From NCBI GenBank assembly GCA_949752795.1, contig OX457071.1, positions 23,606,800-23,670,799 of the forward strand: a stretch of 64,000 nt of DNA, given 5' to 3'. This stretch comes from Hyperoodon ampullatus (lineage: Eukaryota > Chordata > Mammalia > Artiodactyla > Ziphiidae). Made by a program: the position numbers and the translations under genes. The notes under the pieces are model-generated. The model made no database searches and had not been told where the DNA came from. It was given only the letters and a program-made list of their open reading frames with translations. Below, one piece after another: positions 58,293-64,000 of the stretch. How positions within the stretch are numbered: position 1 is the stretch's first letter; each line of letters begins with the position of its first letter.

Positions 58293-60528
58293 TAGGATAA
58301 ACCCAAGAATTTGGGAAAATGTGGTGAAAATTGTGTCCAAATATTCATTCTTCATCAATGAAGCATTAGATTCTAAAAGGAATGCCATCTAGGACAATAA
58401 AGTGAAATGGCGTTGTTGAGTCAGCTCTGTAAACATTTGAATAAATGCATCAAGTTAAATTTTATAGACTTCTAAAGGCATTAAATGCAGAAATAAAGGA
58501 TTCTGCTAGCTGTCATCACATTGTTTTAAATATATTTGCACATTGCAGTGAAAATATATACACCAGAATTAAAGTCATACATATTTTTTTCCTGTAGAAT
58601 TCTGATAAAATCTAACTAAGTAAAAATGTAGGTAAGTTATTATTATGGATAACAGTTTATCATTACTTTTGTTTTGTAAAATGATGGTACCACTGAAATC
58701 ACGTATGGTAAAGTAAGTTATATCTTTTAAGACGCTTAAAGCATTCTTTGTGTGCCTGAATGAAGTTTGGAATAAAAATCATGGTGATCATAGTGAAAGC
58801 TGTGTTATACTGAGTGACCCTCACACGCTATTCCATTGTGGTCTGAATGTAGTAATAAATGCAGGACTAATTATGATTATGATTACATGTAATTGATTTT
58901 GTACATAATGCATCTTCCTCTGTTGCTCAGCTAACTTAACTGAATTTTATTTTCATGACATTTTAGAATCAAAGCAACCACTACAATCCAGTTATTGCTG
59001 AATGGAAGCAATAGGGACTATTCTGTAAGAAAAAAATCACATATCGGCGAGTAAAAAACTCTGGACTCTGGAGAGTTGAGAAGACAAGAGGCAAGACATT
59101 GTTTAAGTTTCCTTTTATAATTGAAGAATTGCTCTATTAAATAGAACCTACTACATACACTGAATAATCAATTCCTCTTAAAGTTAAATTGGGCCTGACA
59201 GCAGTACAAGCATCATTATACATGAATTGTTTTCTTTCAAAAGAGGATATTAGGGAGAAAAAAAAATCAATTTCTATGGTATTCTTGGGTCTTTTAAAAT
59301 TATTAAACTTAAAATAATGACCCATTCAGAGAAGTGAGAAAATAATGTTAATGTTCACATAGAATTAGCCTAATTTTACATCAAAGATCATTGTATTTTT
59401 TCTTTTTATATTTGATAGCTCAGATGTATTGCCTGTTTCAGAAGAACCTGTATATTTTACTCAATCCCAAGGCTTTTATTCTTTATCACAACACTGCTTG
59501 GAAATTCAGTCTTAAGTTATTGCTCAATTCTAATGGAGAGAAATTAGAAAAAAAGAAAAGGCAAGTGGAAATTATTTAAACCAGTTATTTTAAGTTTGGT
59601 CTTTAAGCTGAAATTGTTAATATTCATTAATATATCGCTTTGTTAAATCAAAGAATTATAAATTACAAATTCATCAAAAATATCCATCAAGGTTTAGCCT
59701 AAAGAATTTTTTCCAAAGCTGCAATAAGCCCTGAAAATTGGGTCTTTAATAGAGATTCTTAAATTACATTTAACTAGACAATTTCAAATTGAATTGTCAT
59801 AATAAACTTTATTTTTTTTTCCTAACAAATGGAACCAGATGATTCAGATTCAATTACTCAGGCTGTTTCACTGCAATTCATTCACTCTTCAAAAACATTA
59901 TTTAAAGCCTTTAAATGTTAGTTGATGATGGTGTTAAGTTGAAATACATGTCTTGATTTTAAAATAGGATAAGGTCAGCAGAGGCAATTTCTACCTCTAA
60001 ATTCAAAAGTATATTCATATCTAAGCATGCTGCATTTAATGAAGGTCTTAAACCTGAGAGTAAATGTGGGATAATTTTGATACATATTCAAGAGATAACA
60101 TATGATAAGTTAACTTATTTTAAAAGATGCGACTTCATATTTTCACAAAACAGTTGGAAGTTTGGGCTTTATTCATATTACATATTGATACTAATGACGA
60201 CTGTGACCTGAGTTGTTTGTGTCCCTTTGCTCTATTAGGCAGAACAATTAAGCAAAAAGGAGTAAAAAAAATATGCCAACTCAATTTGATACATTTTTTT
60301 AACAGTCTCCAGTTAACGTTAACTTATAAAGTATAATTATAGGAGATTGATTTATCTTTTACTGCTCAATTTGAGGTGGGATAATTTTACAGAAATCGTC
60401 TGGTTTCTCACACAAGTTAATATTAGCTTCTTAAGGAAATATTGGACAGGAGTCAATCTAACATCTATGCAATTTCATATACTGTTGTGATTACCAGGCT
60501 TTTCTGCCTGAAACACCCCTTTCTCTCT
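58293..60528. other. Long unassigned AT-rich stretch
   Basis: About 2.2 kb free of SINEs, LINEs and LTRs that I can recognise, with no convincing coding frame. The part at 58670-58960 has a low density of simple sequence and could be conserved non-coding DNA. This is inference only. Confidence 0.4.
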
Positions 60529-60534
60529 CTATTA

Positions 60535-60535
<1 letters not shown>

Positions 60536-60580
<45 letters not shown>
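60536..60580. repeat. (AT)n microsatellite, SINE tail
   Basis: About 22 AT units lie between the target site and the T tract (60581-60607) of the next element. Confidence 0.96.
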
Positions 60581-60607
<27 letters not shown>

Positions 60608-60799
60608 GCGGTACGTGGGCCTCTCACCGCTGCGGCCTCTCCTGTTGCGGAGCGCAGGTTCTGGACGCGCAGGCTCAGCGACCATGGCTCACGGGCCCAG
60701 CCGACCACAGCACGTGGGATCCTCCCAGTCCGGGGCACCAACCCACGTCCCCTGCATTGGCAGGCGGACTCTCAACCACTGCGCCACCAGGGAAGCCCA
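60541..60799 (-). mobile_element. CHR SINE, short form, antisense, with (AT)n plus T tract
   Basis: A perfect 12-bp duplication CTATTAGTATAT lies at 60529-60540 and 60800-60811. The body lacks a few bases in the GGCTGGGCC region (GCCGACCACAGCACG). This tail has the same A-run-then-AT structure as the element at 54838. Confidence 0.95.
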
Positions 60800-60811
60800 C
60801 TATTAGTATAT

Positions 60812-62019
60812 TTTTAAACAGATTAAAATTATAGCATGGTCTGATATTAAGAAAAAAATTATAAGCATGCTAAGAAACTATTTTCTCATGACAAATTAAT
60901 TGAGGTGCTAATGCAAAGAGGAACAGAAATACCATTCAATATAAATTTCAGGTATAATAAATGTTACAAACTTTCAACGAGTATAATATATAGCAATACA
61001 TGTTAATGAGAATATTCTTTTAGTGTTCAGGCCAATGAAAAAAAAGAAAGCAGAAAATAATGATATTATGATTGCAATTCACAAACTGTGTTTTCCCAGC
61101 ATTGTAATTGCTATATTTTGGTCTGCCTAGAAAGCGTGTTTCATTAACTCTGAAATAGCACATTATCCAAAAGTAGTTCCTAAGGTTCTGATTTTACTGT
61201 TGATTTCCTTACAAAATTGTAGAGACTCATTTCAAAGAGAGTGTTTTCGCTCATAAAAGTTGGAATGTTAACATAAGACGTTGATAAGTGTGGCAGTGTC
61301 TTGATGAATGTGATAATATCAACCTAAATTTTTCATTAGTTACATACCTGAAAATATATTTATCAAAAAAAAATAAAACTTGTTATCTTAGAATAAAAAT
61401 AGAAAGATTAAGATATTTAGACAATCCTAAATCATTACCATTGGTGTTGCCTTTGCTTATAGGAAGATACTACACTGCTATTGTTTTGCTAAAAGAAACG
61501 GTTACAGTTTATTTTTGTTAATTTGTAGATAAGAAAATATTGGGGTATGTTTTAAGAGAAAATGTGTTTTTTATCACAACGTAGATCACATATTAGAATG
61601 TAACAATATCATTAGGTTTATCATAAAACAATAACTGAAGTACATCTTAGGATGCTATTTTTTAAAAATTACTAAAATGCTAACAGATAAAATTATTTGG
61701 ATATATTGTTTGTAGAGAATGTACAGAAAGTAAAAAGACTTGAAATACTTGAAATGAATAAGAGCTGTTAGGTGCTTTTTTCTTTTTTTACATGAAAGAG
61801 AATAATTTATACAGCTCTGTGCTCATAAATTTGCAAAAAAGTTTTGATCATGGAATTTTTGAAAATATAAATGATCAAGATTGATAGAAAAGAGGAAATA
61901 ATACACAGGAGTAATACAATAATGCTTAAGATTAATAATATAAAAGTTGATCTAAATTATTTCTAAAACATTGCCAAGTTAATTCAATTTTAAAAGAATA
62001 TACTTTCTTCTCTTTCAGA
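60812..62019. other. Unassigned AT-rich DNA
   Basis: No repeat or gene is recognised in about 1.2 kb. Confidence 0.4.
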
Positions 62020-63065
62020 TTGTTAAAAAATATTCCAATGCTATATGTGGTCTAACATTCTTTGTGTTTATTTGCCATTAATATTTCTTCTTTAGTAACA
62101 TTTGTCCATTTTTTGTTCTATTTTTATGGATATTTTCAATTGGGTTTTAAAAATATTTTATTATTGATTTTTTGAGACTATTTTTACATATCCTGGATAA
62201 AAATACTTTATCAGGTATGTAATTTGAAAATATTTTCTCCCAATCAGTGGATTGTCTTTATACTGTCTTAAAAATGTCTTTCAAAGAGCAGCAGGTCTTA
62301 ATTTGGTGAAGTCCAATTTACCAGTTTTCCTTTTATGGTTCATCTTATTTTGGTTTTGTGTATAACAAATCCCAGTTTAACTCAATGTCACAAATATTAT
62401 CTCCTATGCTTTCCTTTAGAAGTTTTATTGTTTAAGGTTTTTACAGTAAGGCCTCTGCTATAGTTGAATTAATATTTATGTATGTTGCAAGGAATGGATA
62501 GAGATACTTTTTTGGCACATGGATATTCAACTTTCTGGTGGCATTTGTAGAAAAGATTATTTACTTCTCTATTGAAGTACTTTTGTACTTTCTCAAAAAT
62601 CAATTTAACATATATGCATAGGTCTATCAGTAGGCTTTCCTTGCTATTCCACTGACCTATTTCTCTATTTATATGCCAATACTATATCATCTTGATTACT
62701 GCAGCTTTAAAATTGGTCTTGATATCACAGTCTGTCCTCTAACAAGGATCTTTTTCAATTTGTTTTGGCTGCTCTATAGTCTATGAATTTTATATGAATT
62801 TAAAATCAGCTTGCTAACACCTACCAAAAAAAGCACCGGAATTTTTACTGAATTGGCCTTAAAAGTATAGATTAATATGGGGAGAATTGATATATTAACA
62901 TATTGACTCTTTTGATCATGAACACAGTACATCTCTTTCTTTTAATGCTTCTCAGCAATGTTTTATAATTTTTAGAGTAAATTTTTTGCATATCTATTGT
63001 CAAATTTATCCTTGAGTATTTCAAATTTTTGATATTATTGTAAGTGGTTTTTTAAAATCCCAATT
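62020..63065 (-). mobile_element. Ancient L1 ORF2 region, antisense
   Basis: Antisense ORF2 wording is visible in order: CCTGGATAAAAATACTTTATC, TTCTCCCAATCAGTGGATTG, AAGTTTTATTGTTTAAGG, CACTGACCTATTTCTCTA, GATTACTGCAGCTTTAAAAT, GCACCGGAATTTTTACTG. There are many stops. Neither a 3' tail nor the 5' end is present. Confidence 0.85.
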
Positions 63066-63618
63066 CTGATATTTCACTGACAGTTAATAGTAACAAACAC
63101 CAGTTCACATTGGTAGGTGGTGTGCAGCAGAAGCTTTAATGCTGAATTATTACAGAAGCCTGATAACTGACTAATACAGAAATCAGGCTTTCAGCCTTTG
63201 GGCTGGGGAACACTGAGTCAAAGAAGCAAATGCAGGTGTCTCAGTGTCATATGTCACATGAATAGTGAAATGTTATGAGTATTCTGTTAAGACAATTTTC
63301 TGGCTAAACTCAACTATTTTCTGGAGGAACTATTTTCTTGGAAATTTGTTGTTGTTGTTAGATACCTACCTCTGATAAGCACATTGTTTTGCATGTTTTT
63401 CCACAAAGAGTGATTATCAATTAAAAAGGAATTGCCCATTTATCTTTGGATATGCATTACCTGAAAACTATCCTGCTCAGTTTATTCAGACTGGTTAAAA
63501 CCTACATGTTTGAAGAGGCATTTTTCTGCTTGTCTGCATATGCATGAATGCTATACTTCATTATAAAAGAATAAAAATGAAAAGGAAGGAAAAAGAGTTA
63601 GGATACATATCATTAACT
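63066..63618. other. Unassigned DNA
   Basis: No feature is recognised apart from a short GTT run near 63348-63359. Confidence 0.4.
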
Positions 63619-63628
63619 TTCCAATATC

Positions 63629-63969
63629 TTTTTTTTTTTTTTAAATGTTGTATGCCTTAAATCTCTGGTTGCTTTTTTTTTTTTTTTAATTTTATTTATT
63701 TATTTATGGCTGTGTTGGGTCTTCGTTTCTGTGCGAGGGCTTTCCCTAGTTGCGGCAAGTGGGGGCCACTCCTCATCGCGGTGCGCGGGCCTCTCACTAT
63801 CGCGGCCTCTCTTGTTGCGGAGCACAGGCTCCAGACGCACAGGCTCAGTAATTGTGGCTCACGGGGCTAGCTGCTCCATGGCATGTGGGATCTTCCCAGA
63901 CCAGGGCTCGAACCCGTGTCCCCTGCATCGGCAGGCAGATTCTCAACCACTGCGCCACCAGGGAAGCCC
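63629..63969 (-). mobile_element. CHR SINE, intermediate form, antisense, with a probable 3' transduction
   Basis: The body has short-form modules (GCGCGGGCCTCTCACTATCG) joined to the long-form end (GGCTGTGTTGGGTCTTCG). Flanking copies of TCCAATATC lie at 63620-63628 and 63970-63978. Between the left copy and the SINE's own T tract (63673-63687) there is a second T tract (63629-63642) and a 30-bp unique segment (63643-63672). This is the arrangement expected if read-through sequence was carried along. Confidence 0.92.
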
Positions 63970-64000
63970 TCCAATATCATTTAAGTAGTTTTTTTTTTTG

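Noticed and set aside
1..64000. A bacterial or phage type gene system
   Set aside because: Dense SINE/LINE/LTR content, microsatellites, low coding density and AT-rich unique DNA show mammalian nuclear sequence. No operon, ribosome-binding-site pattern or phage module is present.

Overview
This is mammalian nuclear DNA with no recognisable host protein-coding gene, and it almost certainly comes from a cetacean (whale, dolphin or porpoise). About twenty tRNA-Glu-derived SINEs of the CHR type are spread over the window, in a long form of about 300-340 bp and a short form of about 200 bp. These families are known from the cetacean/hippopotamus/ruminant lineage, and the abundance of the short form is typical of cetaceans. 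The L1 3' end at the left edge fits the same group. The species cannot be read from the window.

Layout. 1-1011 is the 3' end of a fairly young L1, with an open ORF2 C-terminus and a G-rich 3' UTR. 1.4-9.5 kb holds a hAT-like DNA transposon, a CR1/L3-like reverse transcriptase scrap, SINEs, an inverted L1 end, a chimeric ERVL/MaLR block (4.4-6.4 kb) and an inverted pair of LTRs (7.0-8.6 kb). 9.5-22.5 kb is AT-rich unique DNA with SINEs, L2 and old L1 fragments and a complete MLT1-type LTR (20.65-21.16 kb). About 23.0-28.9 kb is a nearly full-span ancient L1 broken by two SINEs, with a second ORF2 fragment attached at its end. 28.9-29.7 kb is less AT-rich unexplained sequence with weak exon-like or retrocopy-like signals. 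30-44 kb is mostly unique AT-rich DNA with an LTR, SINEs and a 2.3-kb antisense L1 ORF2 piece (37.0-39.4 kb). 44.8-50.1 kb is rich in LTRs, including one with TATA box, poly(A) signal and a triplicated repeat. 50.1-54.3 kb carries L1 5' and ORF2 pieces. 54.8-64 kb has SINEs, MST/MLT1 LTRs (one split by a nested LTR), an antisense L1 piece and a terminal SINE that appears to carry a 3' transduced segment.

Function. The translated open frames are almost all repeat sequence: L1 ORF2 fragments, or the meaningless frames that run through CHR SINEs. The window reads as intergenic or deep-intronic DNA. Its biological content is a layered record of retrotransposition: nested insertions, target-site duplications (TSDs), tail-derived microsatellites, probable twin priming, and SINE subfamily intermediates. 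I found no bacterial-type operon, CRISPR array or new enzymatic system. Family names were assigned by recognising sequence, without a database search, so subfamily names are tentative.
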